Assembly (NCBI RefSeq): GCF_029948125.1
Contig: NZ_JASAMB010000017.1
Span: 62,001-126,000, forward strand
Source of the DNA: Catellatospora sp. KI3
GTDB taxonomy: Bacteria > Actinomycetota > Actinomycetes > Mycobacteriales > Micromonosporaceae
Length of the DNA: 64,000 bases
Direction of reading: 5' to 3'
Shown here in pieces: positions 28,695 to 36,385 of the stretch; position 1 is the stretch's first letter, and each line of letters begins with the position of its first letter. The notes beneath the pieces were generated by a model. It made no database searches. It had not been told where the DNA came from and saw nothing but the letters and a program-made list of their open reading frames with translations. Both the position numbers and the translations under genes were made by a program.

Positions 28695-29699
28695 GTGTGT
28701 AGCCATAACAGGCCCCAGCCGGGGCTCACCAGTGGACCACGGACCCCCCGCCTCCTCGCGGCGCTGGCGGTAGCCACCGCGGCGCTGCTGCTCACCCCCG
28801 CCATGGCGCACGCCGCGCCGTCCCCGGCGGAGGTCGAGAAGCAGATCGACGAGCAGTGGAACAAGCTCGAGCCGATCGTCGAGGAGCACAACGCCACGAA
28901 GGCCAAGCTCGCCAAGCAGCGGGACAAGGCCCGGGCGCTGGACGCGCAGCTCGCTCCGCTGAAGCTGCAGGCGGAAGTGACCCGGGCCCGGATCGGCACC
29001 TTCGCCGACCATCTCTACCGCGGCGGCCAGCTGGCACAGTTCAGCCTGTTCCTGTCCCGCGGCGACGGTCGCGAGACGGCCCGGCGGCTGAACATGGTCG
29101 GCCAGATGGCGCGGGAGAAGCAGGCCCGCATCGCCGACGTGCTCGTCGCCAAAGCGGAGCTGGACAAGGTCAAGGAGCCGCTGGACGCGCTGGTCGCGCA
29201 GCTCAGCAAGGAAGAGGCCGAGCAGGCGGGCCGGGCGAGGAAGATCGAGTCCGAGATCGCCAAGCTGAACAGGCTGCGGATGCAGGCGTACGCCAGCGGC
29301 AGCGGGCTGGGTGATCTGCGGCCCGCGGCGTGCCCGGCGTCGTACCCGGGCGGAGCCGCGGCGAAGGCCGCGCAGTTCGCCTGCCGCCAGATCGGCAAGG
29401 ACTACGTCTGGGGTTCGGCCGGCCCGAACACCTTCGACTGCTCCGGCCTGGTGATGGCGGCCTGGAACAGCGTCGGCGTGGGCCTGCCGCACAACGCGAA
29501 GGCGCAGCGCTCGAAGGTCGCCTCGGTCAGCAGGGCGAACCTGCGCCCCGGTGACCTGGTCTTCTACTACAGCGACCTGCACCACGTCGGCATGTACGTC
29601 GGCGGCGGCTGGATCGTCCACGCCTCCCGCCCCGGCAAACCCATCGCCATGCGCAAAATGGACGACGGCAACATCCACAGCTTCGGCCGCCCGGCCTAG
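28695..29699 (+). CDS. Secreted NlpC/P60 peptidoglycan endopeptidase, paralogue
   Basis: 334 aa. The signal peptide ends at MAHAAP. A coiled-coil (about 45-195) is followed by the NlpC/P60 domain with catalytic Cys in TFDCSGLVMAAW and His in LHHVGMYVG. The layout is the same as the gene at 26652 (PxxxEIExxIxxKWNxLEPI-type start of the coil), so the two arose by duplication. GTG 28695 has no ribosome-binding site, but a TAACGT -10 sits 8 nt upstream, consistent with a leaderless mRNA. Confidence 0.93.
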   Translation: MCSHNRPQPGLTSGPRTPRLLAALAVATAALLLTPAMAHAAPSPAEVEKQIDEQWNKLEPIVEEHNATKAKLAKQRDKARALDAQLAPLKLQAEVTRARIGTFADHLYRGGQLAQFSLFLSRGDGRETARRLNMVGQMAREKQARIADVLVAKAELDKVKEPLDALVAQLSKEEAEQAGRARKIESEIAKLNRLRMQAYASGSGLGDLRPAACPASYPGGAAAKAAQFACRQIGKDYVWGSAGPNTFDCSGLVMAAWNSVGVGLPHNAKAQRSKVASVSRANLRPGDLVFYYSDLHHVGMYVGGGWIVHASRPGKPIAMRKMDDGNIHSFGRPA

Positions 29700-29708
29700 G
29701 CACCCCCG

Positions 29709-29772
29709 GTGCGGTTTCGGGGAAAGTGCACGAATCTTGGGTTCGTATGCAGCACTTTCCCCGAAACCGCAC
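29709..29772. repeat. Dispersed palindrome family A, copy 1
   Basis: Perfect 21-bp arms (key part GCGGTTTCGGGGAAAGTGC) around a 22-nt loop that contains CGAATCTTGG. It lies between the convergent NlpC/P60 and Nudix genes and begins 10 bp after the stop, so it can also act as a terminator. Confidence 0.9.
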
Positions 29773-29780
29773 CCGCCCGC

Positions 29781-30488
29781 TCAGGGGGCCGGACGCAGCA
29801 TCGGCGGGTGGAGGAGCTGGGCGGCGCCGCGGCGGAAGAGCTGGGCGGGGCGGCCGCGTTCGGCGGCGACTGAGCGCCCCACGGGCTCCACGAAGCCGGG
29901 CGTGCCGGTCACCTTGCGGTGGAAGTTGCGCGGGTCCAGCCGGGCGCCCCAGACGGCCTCGTACACCTCGCGCAGTTCGGTGATGGTGAACTCGGGCGGG
30001 CAGAACGCCGTCGCCAGCGCGGTGTACTCCAGTTTCGCCCGCGCCCGTTCGACCCCGTCGGCCAGGATGCGGGCGTGGTCGAAGGCGAGCTCGCCGACGG
30101 CGGGCAGGGCGACCCAGTCGGCGCCCGCGGCGTCGCCGCCCGCGACCGGGGCGGGCAGGTCCGGCACCAGCGCCAGGTACGCCACCGTCACGACCCGCCC
30201 GCGCGGGTCCCGGCCGGGCGCGCCGTAGCTCGCCAGCTGCTCCAGGTGGCCCAGCGGCGCGGTGAGCCCGGTCTCCTCGACCAGTTCGCGCCGCGCCGCG
30301 GCGTCCAGGTCCTCGGCGCCCCGCACGAAGCCGCCCGGCAGCGCCCACGCCCCGAGGTACGGCTCCAGCCCGCGCCGGATCAGCAGCACCTGCAGCGCGC
30401 CCTCGCGCACGGTCAGCACGACCAGGTCCGCCGTCACGGCGAACACGGGGTAGCCGGTCGCCGGACCGGCCTCGGGGACCACCGCCAT
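29781..30488 (-). CDS. NrtR-type Nudix hydrolase / transcriptional regulator
   Basis: 235 aa. The N-terminal Nudix domain has a complete Nudix box (GFVRGAEDLDAAARRELVEE, then TGL). The C-terminal part (about 155-215) is a winged-helix-like domain of the NrtR group (EFTITELREVYEAVWG, then RNFHRKV). NrtR proteins repress NAD-metabolism genes and respond to ADP-ribose. ATG 30488 has AAGGTGGTGAT upstream. It diverges from an SPFH gene and a NAD-kinase-like gene across a palindrome on their promoter, fitting a regulator of that pair. With an intact box it may also still hydrolyse ADP-ribose-like compounds. Confidence 0.9.
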   Translation of the reverse strand: MAVVPEAGPATGYPVFAVTADLVVLTVREGALQVLLIRRGLEPYLGAWALPGGFVRGAEDLDAAARRELVEETGLTAPLGHLEQLASYGAPGRDPRGRVVTVAYLALVPDLPAPVAGGDAAGADWVALPAVGELAFDHARILADGVERARAKLEYTALATAFCPPEFTITELREVYEAVWGARLDPRNFHRKVTGTPGFVEPVGRSVAAERGRPAQLFRRGAAQLLHPPMLRPAP

Positions 30489-30502
30489 GAATTATCACCA
30501 CC

Positions 30503-30546
30503 TTGACGAGAATGTAGCACGAGTCTTATCGTCATCATGACGAAAA
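30503..30546 (+). promoter_or_regulatory. Promoter and palindromic operator between Nudix gene and SPFH operon
   Basis: TTGACG (30503-30508), an 18-nt spacer and TATCGT (30527-30532). The palindrome TCGTCA-TCA-TGACGA (30529-30543, extendable to TTATCGTCA...TGACGAAAA at 30526-30546) covers the -10 and the start of transcription. A third half-site TGACGA lies at 30504-30509 over the -35. This layout suits repression. Confidence 0.65.
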
Positions 30547-30579
30547 AGGGACCTGGGTTCATTCCGAAGGAGACTCACC

Positions 30580-31617
30580 ATGGCCGACGTGTCGAGACGG
30601 TTCTTCCTGCGGCACCTGCGCAGCACTCCCACCAGCTGGGTACGCCACAGCGTGCGCGGCCGCGCCAAGCGCGAGGGCGTGGGGCTGGCGTTCTGGTACC
30701 GGCCGCTGACCGCGGTCCTCAGCGAGGTGCCGATCGACGACCGCGAGCTGCCGCTGCTGTTCCACGCGCGCACCAGCGACTTCACCGACGTCACCGTGCA
30801 GGCCACGGTGACCTACCGGGTGGCGGAGCCGGCGGTCGCCGTCACCCGGCTGGACTTCTCGATCGACCCCAACCAGGGCAAGAGCGTGGGCCGGCCGCTG
30901 GAGCAGATCGCGACGCTGCTGGCCGAGCTGGCCCAGCAGCCCGCCCTGGACCTGCTCACCCGCCTGCCGCTGGCCGAGGCGCTGACCGAGGTGGCCTCGG
31001 TCCGCGAGGCGGTGTCGGTCGCGCTGGGCAGCGAGCCGCGCCTGGCCGACCTCGGCGTGCAGGTGGTCAGCGCCCGCGTGGTCGCCATCCGGCCGGAGCC
31101 GGAGCTGGAGCGGGCGCTGCAGACGCCGACCCGCGAAGCGGTGCAGGTCGAGGCGGACCGGGCCACCTTCGCCCGCCGGGCGCAGGCGGTCGAGCAGGAG
31201 CGCGGCATCGCGGAGAACGAGCTGAAGAACAAGATCGAGCTGGCGCGCCGGGAGCAGCAGCTGGTGGAGCAGCACGGTGCCAACGCGCGCCGCAAGGCCG
31301 AACTGGACGCCGCGGCGCAGCTCGCCGACGCGCAGGGCCGGGCCGAGCGCGACCGGCTGCTCAGCGCGGCCGAGGCGGAGAAGGAGCGCACGCTGGCCGA
31401 GGCCAGGGCGGCGGGCGTACGGGCGCTCGGCGTCGCCCAGGGCGAGGCGGAGGCGGCGAAGCTGGCCGCGTACCGGGACCTGCCCGCCGAGGTGCTGCAG
31501 AGCCTGGCGCTGCGCGAGTTCGCCGGGCAGCTGCCGGAGATCGGGCAGCTCACCGTCACCCCGGATGTCATCACCGGCCTGCTGGCCCGTTTCGGCGCGG
31601 GCGGCGGCGACCGATGA
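30580..31617 (+). CDS. SPFH/Band 7 domain protein
   Basis: 345 aa. The SPFH domain (about 25-190) includes ELPLLFHARTSDFTDVTVQA and the repeated Val/Thr strands. A long alanine/glutamate-rich helix (about 190-300; AENELKNKIELARREQQLVE) is typical of flotillin-like proteins. No N-terminal membrane helix is visible, so any membrane contact would be peripheral. ATG 30580 has GGAG upstream. It overlaps the NAD-kinase-like gene as ATGA and diverges from an NrtR-type Nudix gene. The shared role of the trio is not established. Confidence 0.88.
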   Translation: MADVSRRFFLRHLRSTPTSWVRHSVRGRAKREGVGLAFWYRPLTAVLSEVPIDDRELPLLFHARTSDFTDVTVQATVTYRVAEPAVAVTRLDFSIDPNQGKSVGRPLEQIATLLAELAQQPALDLLTRLPLAEALTEVASVREAVSVALGSEPRLADLGVQVVSARVVAIRPEPELERALQTPTREAVQVEADRATFARRAQAVEQERGIAENELKNKIELARREQQLVEQHGANARRKAELDAAAQLADAQGRAERDRLLSAAEAEKERTLAEARAAGVRALGVAQGEAEAAKLAAYRDLPAEVLQSLALREFAGQLPEIGQLTVTPDVITGLLARFGAGGGDR

Positions 31618-32564
31618 GCGCGACGCTGGCTCCCCGGGCGGTCGTGGTGTCCCGCCGCAGCGAGCTCGACGAGCTGCTGGGACGCCACGGCACCCGGGCC
31701 GCCGCGGAGTACTTCCTCAAGCAGCGCGGCAGGCTGATCGCCGAGGTGGAGGAGCGGCACGCGGCGCAGCAGGCGGCGCTGGCCGCGGTCAGCGCCGGCC
31801 TGCCCCCCGACTGGCGCCGCGGCCAGGTCGACCGCGACGACCTGGCCCGGTTCCTGTTCGGCCCCGAGGACGTCGTGATCACGGTGGGCCAGGACGGCCT
31901 GGTCGCGAACGTGGCCAAGTACCTCGACGGGCAGCCGGTGGTCGGGGTCAACCCGGAGCCCGCGCGGTTCCCCGGGGTGCTGGCCCGCTTCTCCGCCGAG
32001 CAGGCCGCCGTCCTGCTGCGCGACGTCCCGGACGGCCGGGTTGAGGTGCGGCGGCGGGCCATGGTGGTGGCGACCCTCGACGACGGGCAGCAGCTCGCCG
32101 GGTTGAACGAGGTCTACGTCGGGCACCAGTCGCACCAGTCGTCGCGGTACCTGGTGACCACGCCGGAGGGCGGGCGCGAGCGGCACTCGTCCTCCGGGGT
32201 GCTGGTCGGCACCGGCACCGGGGCCACCGGCTGGTGCGCCTCGGTCGCGCTGGAGCGCGGCATGAACGAGACCCTGCCCGGCCCGGAGGCCGGCGAGCTC
32301 TGCTGGTTCGTCCGGGAGGCCTGGCCGTCCCAGGCCACGGGGGTACGGTTCACGGCCGGCCGGATCGCCCCCGGGCAGCACCTGTCGCTGACCAGCGAGA
32401 GCGAGCGCCTGGTGGTCTTCGCCGACGGCGTCGAGTCCGACCACCTGGTGCTCACCTGGGGGCAGCGCGTCGACATCGGCCCCTCCCCGCGCCACCTCCA
32501 CCTGGTGACCGGGCACCCCTCGATTTCCCGGAAACCGTCGCGTTCCGGCCGCCGGGGCGGGTGA
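31614..32564 (+). CDS. NAD-kinase-like protein with altered GGDG motif
   Basis: 316 aa. It shows the outline of ATP/polyphosphate NAD kinases: VITVGQDGLVANVAKYLDG (the usual GGDG is GQDG here), then GVNPEP, then NEVYVGHQSHQS in place of NDV/NE, and GTGTGATGWC in place of STPTGSTAY. Some databases call such genes sugar kinases. ATG 31614 overlaps the SPFH gene by ATGA, so they act together. Context with an NrtR-type regulator supports a nicotinamide nucleotide substrate; activity with the altered motif is uncertain. Confidence 0.8.
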   Translation: MSATLAPRAVVVSRRSELDELLGRHGTRAAAEYFLKQRGRLIAEVEERHAAQQAALAAVSAGLPPDWRRGQVDRDDLARFLFGPEDVVITVGQDGLVANVAKYLDGQPVVGVNPEPARFPGVLARFSAEQAAVLLRDVPDGRVEVRRRAMVVATLDDGQQLAGLNEVYVGHQSHQSSRYLVTTPEGGRERHSSSGVLVGTGTGATGWCASVALERGMNETLPGPEAGELCWFVREAWPSQATGVRFTAGRIAPGQHLSLTSESERLVVFADGVESDHLVLTWGQRVDIGPSPRHLHLVTGHPSISRKPSRSGRRGG

Positions 32565-32583
32565 GTTCGCTCACCGGTAAGCG

Positions 32584-32610
32584 AACGACCGTTCGGTCGT
32601 TTTGTATGGT
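32584..32610 (+). promoter_or_regulatory. TetR operator and leaderless promoter
   Basis: AACGACCG-TT-CGGTCGTT (32584-32601) is a palindrome with perfect 8-bp arms, typical of TetR operators. It directly precedes TATGGT (32605-32610), which lies 6 nt before GTG 32617. Autorepression is expected. Confidence 0.75.
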
Positions 32611-32616
32611 GGCCAG

Positions 32617-33246
32617 GTGACCGAGGTAGACGGACGCCTGGCCCGCGGTGAGCGCACCCGCACCGCGGTGCTGGACACCGCCGTGGCGCTGGCCAGCGAG
32701 GCGGGCCTGGACGGGCTCTCGCTCGGCCAGCTCGCCGAACGGCTGCACGTCAGCAAGTCCGGCCTGTTCGCGCACTGGGCCTCCAAGGAGGAGCTGCAGC
32801 TCGCTGCGATCGAGCACGCCCGCGAGCAGTGGCGCCGCCTGATCGTGCTGCCCGCGCTGGAGCAGCCCCGCGGCGTACGCCGCCTGTTCGCCCTGCACGA
32901 GGCCCGGCTCGCCTTCTACACCGCGCGTACCCTGCCCGGAGGCTGCTTCTTCGCCAACGCCGAGTTCGAGTTCACCGGCCGCGCGGGTGCCATACCCGAC
33001 CGGCTCGTCGTGATCCTGGGCGAGTGGATCGAGCTGCTGGAGCGGCTCGTCGCCGAAGCCGTCGAACTGGGTGAGCTGCCACCCGCCACGGACGTCCGCC
33101 GCCTCGCCTTCGAGGTCGACGCGGCCGGCGTCGCCGCCCTGCTGCACTCCCGGCTGCTCACCCGCAGCTGCGACGACGCGCGGATGGCCGTGCTCGGCCG
33201 GCTGCGCGAACTGACCCCCGACCCCGACCTGCTACCCGCAAGCTGA
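32617..33246 (+). CDS. TetR-family transcriptional regulator
   Basis: 209 aa. The N-terminal helix-turn-helix reads LDGLSLGQLAERLHVSKSGL then FAHWASKEEL. The C-terminal ligand-binding part contains LPGGCFFANAEFEF. GTG 32617 is chosen because TATGGT sits 6 nt upstream and the palindrome fits just before it; TTG 32602 would overlap the promoter. It is followed 12 bp later by an acyl-CoA thioesterase gene, so it probably controls itself and that enzyme, perhaps with an acyl-CoA effector (inference). Confidence 0.93.
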   Translation: MTEVDGRLARGERTRTAVLDTAVALASEAGLDGLSLGQLAERLHVSKSGLFAHWASKEELQLAAIEHAREQWRRLIVLPALEQPRGVRRLFALHEARLAFYTARTLPGGCFFANAEFEFTGRAGAIPDRLVVILGEWIELLERLVAEAVELGELPPATDVRRLAFEVDAAGVAALLHSRLLTRSCDDARMAVLGRLRELTPDPDLLPAS

Positions 33247-33258
33247 GAGGCCCTGGAT

Positions 33259-33696
33259 ATGACCACCGCACTGCTCGACACGTCCACGGGCACCATCCGC
33301 ACCGCGATGATCCACATCGACGACCTGGACATCGTCGGCATCATGCACAACGCCCGGTACGCGCTGGTGCTGGAGCGCGCGATGTCGGAGTTCTGGGGCG
33401 AGCACGGCTACGGCTTCCGTGACGGCAGGCCGAGCAGCCCCGACCTGATCGCGGCCGTACGCGAGTTCACCATCACCTACCACGCGCCGATCCGCGGCAC
33501 CGGCCCCGTCAGCGTGCAGTTCTGGCTGGACAGCATGGGGGAGACCAGCGCCGTCTACGGCTTCCGCTTCCTGTCCGAGGACGGCGCCACCGTGTACGCC
33601 GACGGCCGCCGCGTCATGGTCAAGATGGACGCCAAGGGCCGCCCCGCCCCCTGGTCCCCCGAGGCCCGCACCATCGCCGCCGCCCTTCTCCGCTGA
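33259..33696 (+). CDS. Hotdog-fold acyl-CoA thioesterase (4HBT/YbgC-like)
   Basis: 145 aa hotdog protein. The family motif DLDIVGIMHNARYALVLERA (compare D..GVVYHANY..W.ERA) carries the catalytic Asp. The later strands EFTITYHAPIRGTGPV and RRVMVKMD complete the fold. It hydrolyses acyl-CoA or aryl-CoA thioesters; the chain length is unknown. ATG 33259 lies 12 bp after the TetR stop with GAGAGG nearby, so both form one operon. Confidence 0.88.
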   Translation: MTTALLDTSTGTIRTAMIHIDDLDIVGIMHNARYALVLERAMSEFWGEHGYGFRDGRPSSPDLIAAVREFTITYHAPIRGTGPVSVQFWLDSMGETSAVYGFRFLSEDGATVYADGRRVMVKMDAKGRPAPWSPEARTIAAALLR

Positions 33697-33734
33697 CGGC
33701 GGTGCCGCCGCGCCGCGCACTCCGCCCGCTCGGT

Positions 33735-33802
33735 GGCTGCAGTTTCAGGGAAACTGTCCCTTCACGACGCCGGATTGCCGCACTTTCCCTGAAACTGCAG
33801 CC
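33735..33802. repeat. Dispersed palindrome family A, copy 2
   Basis: Arms GGCTGCAGTTTCAGGGAAA and complement, with TTTCAGGG instead of TTTCGGGG in both arms (a paired change that keeps the stem). One arm continues AACTG, the other GTGC. It lies between the thioesterase and DUF3592 genes. Confidence 0.88.
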
Positions 33803-33920
33803 TCGTCCGAAGCGTCCGCGCGGCGGGCACCCCGGCTGAGCTGCTGGTTCGCTGAGGTTGCCGTCGATCGCTAGGGTGGGCGCCACGACCAGGCAGCCCA
33901 GTGGGGACGGGGAGGTTCGC

Positions 33921-34943
33921 GTGGCCGATTCGGCGTCGTACGGCATGGGGTGGAGCCGCCGGGCGACCGGCCTGGGGCTGGCGCTGGCGCTGCTGTTCGG
34001 GCTGGCCGCGCTGGTGTCCTACCTGACCGGCCGGGCCGAGGTCGAACACCTGGTCGACGAGGGCGTGCCGGCGCGCGCCACCGTGTTCTCGGTACGCGAC
34101 GGCAAGATCGACACCTTTGTCGTCCAGTACGACTACCAGGGCCGCACCTACACCGCCGAGCTCACCGGCCCCATCGGCACGACCCTGTCGGTCGGCGAGC
34201 ACCCGACGGTCTACCTGGATCCCGCCGATCCGGACCTGGTGGTCACCGCCGACGGGCTCGCCAGCCGCCCCGGGCACTGGCTGCCGCCGGTGCTGGCACT
34301 GGTCGCCGCGGTCACCGCGTTCGTCGCGATCAGCGGGCGCGTCAGCACCCTGCGCCGCCGCCGCTGGACCGAGGCGCGCCTGGACGACCTGCCGTCGACC
34401 CCCCTCAAGGGCCGCCGCCGACGCGGCGTCGTCCGCCGCCAGGACACCATCGCCTGGATCATGATCGGTATCGTCACGGCAGCGCTGCCGTTTGCGATCC
34501 TCACCAACCCGCCCGGAACCGCACTGATCATCGTCGGCGTGCATGTCCCGGTCGCCGTCGCGTTCTACCTGCTCGGACCGGCTGGCAAGATCGTCATCAC
34601 GCCCCGGCGGCTCAGCCTGCACACCGCCTTCACCGTCCGCCACGTGCCCCGGCACCTGGTCGGCGGCGTCGACCTGGCCGACGACGACCACATCCGGGTC
34701 GCCGTCGCCGGACAGCGCCACCTGACCATGCCGATGGGCGCCGGGGCCGTGTGGCGCCACGCGCTCAACCGGCGGCCGGCCCAGCTGCGCGCGGCGGCAC
34801 ACGTACGGGCGCTGCTGGACGTCGTCCGCGCCGAGCGAACCGTCGGCGAGGTACGCACGCTGCCCCGGGTCTGCACGATCGCGCTCGGGCTCGTCTCCGG
34901 CGCCGGGTTCGCGGCCGTGGCCGCCACCGTGCTGAGCAGCTGA
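33921..34943 (+). CDS. DUF3592-like polytopic membrane protein
   Basis: 340 aa. Helix 1 is at about 16-36. A DUF3592-type soluble segment follows (ARATVFSVRDGKIDTFVVQY...VYLDPADPDLV), then further helices near 120-140, 185-205, 205-228 and at the C-terminus. GTG 33921 has GGGGAGG 5 nt upstream. The function of the family is unknown. It ends 3 bp before the convergent hydrolase remnant. Confidence 0.8.
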   Translation: MADSASYGMGWSRRATGLGLALALLFGLAALVSYLTGRAEVEHLVDEGVPARATVFSVRDGKIDTFVVQYDYQGRTYTAELTGPIGTTLSVGEHPTVYLDPADPDLVVTADGLASRPGHWLPPVLALVAAVTAFVAISGRVSTLRRRRWTEARLDDLPSTPLKGRRRRGVVRRQDTIAWIMIGIVTAALPFAILTNPPGTALIIVGVHVPVAVAFYLLGPAGKIVITPRRLSLHTAFTVRHVPRHLVGGVDLADDDHIRVAVAGQRHLTMPMGAGAVWRHALNRRPAQLRAAAHVRALLDVVRAERTVGEVRTLPRVCTIALGLVSGAGFAAVAATVLSS

Positions 34944-34946
34944 GGC

Positions 34947-35540
34947 TCAGCGGCTCAGGAACCGCGTCAACGCGTCACGCCACTGCTGCGGGCTGTCCAG
35001 GTGCACGTCGTGGCCCGCACCCTCGACCTCGACCGCGGTGAGCCTCGGATGCTCGGCCATCCGGGCGAACTCGTCGGCGGCCATGAAACCGGCCGTGCCG
35101 CGTACCAGCAGAATGTCTCTGTCGATCCGGGTGAACTCGGCCCACCGCGGCGCGTGCACACCCGCGACCGTGGCGACCATGACGTCGTGCTCGAACACCG
35201 GGCGCCAGCCGTCCGGGTGCTCCCGCAGGCCGCCCGCCCAGGCTGGGCCGACCAGCCCGCCGCCGAGGAACTCGGCCGCCGCCGCCAGGTCCGGGAACGG
35301 GACCGGCCAGGAGGCCAACCACCGGTCGATCGAGTCGGCCGTGCCGTCGCCGCCCTGCGGGCCAGCCTCCACCAGCACCAGCCTGGTCACCAGGTCGGGT
35401 CGGGCCGCCGCCGTCAGCATCGCGGTATGGCAGCCCAACGACTGCCCGACCACGACCGCCGGGCCGATCCCGGTCAGCGCCGCCACGGTGTCAGCCGCCC
35501 TGCCCGCCCCGCCCCCGCCGCCCGCCGAGCGGGCCTGACG
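34947..35540 (-). pseudogene. Alpha/beta hydrolase lacking its N-terminal part
   Basis: The frame contains the nucleophile elbow VVVGQSLGCHTAML, a cap region and the catalytic His in GAGHDVHLDSP. Intact members have roughly 70-80 residues before the elbow, including the HG oxyanion segment. Here only about 12 recognisable residues (ADTVAALTGIG) remain, after which the frame enters a Gly/Ala tract and the family A palindrome at 35543-35600. No good start is present. It looks like a gene whose 5' part was lost at the element boundary. Translation from an internal GTG cannot be excluded, but the product would not fold normally. Confidence 0.7.
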
Positions 35541-35542
35541 CA

Positions 35543-35600
35543 CAGTTTCGGGGAAACTGCGCGAATCTTGGCCCCGATTCCAGCACTTTCCCCGAAACTG
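35543..35600. repeat. Dispersed palindrome family A, copy 3
   Basis: Arms CAGTTTCGGGGAAA and complement, with GCGAATCTTGG in the loop, as in copies 1 and 6. It abuts the truncated end of the alpha/beta hydrolase remnant. Confidence 0.88.
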
Positions 35601-35650
35601 CCGGGCGACGACGGGCACGCGACGGGCACGACGGCCGGAGGGATCGCGGG

Positions 35651-35694
35651 AAAAGAGAAGCCTGGTCAGGACTCACGTCCTACCAGGCTTTTCG
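35651..35694 (-). terminator. Intrinsic terminator of tRNA-Gly
   Basis: Minus-strand stem AAGCCTGGTAGGAC / GTCCT-G-ACCAGGCTT with a 4-nt loop, followed by CTCTTTTCC. It starts directly after the tRNA-Gly CCA end. Confidence 0.85.
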
Positions 35695-35697
35695 TTG

Positions 35698-35771
35698 TGG
35701 AGCGGGTGAAGGGAATCGAACCCTCACTGTCAGCTTGGGAAGCTGATGTTCTGCCATTGAACTACACCCGC
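35698..35771 (-). tRNA. tRNA-Gly (anticodon CCC)
   Basis: 74 nt with encoded CCA. The acceptor arm is GCGGGTG/CACCCGC with discriminator T. The D arm contains TAGTTCAATGGCAGAA. The anticodon stem-loop is TCAGC-TTCCCAA-GCTGA, anticodon CCC, and the T loop is GGTTCGATTCC. Confidence 0.97.
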
Positions 35772-35843
35772 GAGCGGTCCCACTGTACCTGACGCCACAG
35801 CCGCAACGCACGCAGGTAACTGCCGCAAGTCGGTGCCCGCCGG

Positions 35844-36356
35844 TCAGGCCGCGAGTAACTGCAGGTAGGGCCGCAGTGCGCGGCGTTCCACGGCCGGTGC
35901 GGGTTCGGGGCGCACCGCGCGCCGGTCCCGCCACAGCACCGGCAGCGTGTCCGGCTCGTGCCGGTGCAGCAGCGCGGTCTCGATGGCGAACTCGTACAGC
36001 CGCCAGTCGGCGAGCGGGGCGGCCCGGTGCGTGCGGGCGAGGTGGTCCACGGTGACGGGGCTGGTCACGGGGTGGGCGCGCCCGGTGAGGCAGGCTTCGA
36101 CGTCGCTGTCCTCGGCAGGGTAGGCGTGCAGCGCGTAGCGGCCGTCGCGATCGAGGTCGCGACGCTTGGGGGTGTCGAGGATGAAGCAGTAGAGCCCCTC
36201 GTCGGTGACGATCGGGGACACCGGGTGCAGGCGCGGACTGCCGTCCGCGCGGACGGTCGCCAGGTAGCCCGCGCCGGGCCCGTACTGGTGCAGCAGGGCG
36301 CGGATCGACGAGGCCAGCCACGGTGTGGCGGCGGCGAACTCGGACCAGGTAGCCAT
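35844..36356 (-). CDS. Pyridoxamine 5'-phosphate oxidase-fold protein under a LexA-type box
   Basis: 170 aa split-barrel flavin-binding protein. Family features include GYLATVRADGSPRLHPVSPI, FILDTPKRRDLDRDGRYALH and the C-terminal EFAIETALL region. Members bind FMN or F420 and reduce or oxidise small substrates, or bind haem breakdown products; the substrate is unknown here. ATG 36356 lacks a ribosome site but lies 7 nt after TAAAGT, so the mRNA is probably leaderless. A perfect TCGAAC-N4-GTTCGA box touches the -10 upstream, suggesting control by LexA during DNA damage. Confidence 0.88.
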   Translation of the reverse strand: MATWSEFAAATPWLASSIRALLHQYGPGAGYLATVRADGSPRLHPVSPIVTDEGLYCFILDTPKRRDLDRDGRYALHAYPAEDSDVEACLTGRAHPVTSPVTVDHLARTHRAAPLADWRLYEFAIETALLHRHEPDTLPVLWRDRRAVRPEPAPAVERRALRPYLQLLAA

Positions 36357-36363
36357 GCCCGGG

Positions 36364-36385
36364 ACTTTATCGAACAAATGTTCGA
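36364..36385 (-). promoter_or_regulatory. Perfect LexA (SOS) box plus -10 of the PPOX-fold gene
   Basis: TCGAACAAATGTTCGA (36370-36385) matches the actinobacterial LexA consensus TCGAAC-N4-GTTCGA at all 12 defined positions. Read on the minus strand it directly precedes TAAAGT (36369-36364), 7 nt before ATG 36356. Binding of LexA here would block the promoter. Confidence 0.8.
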
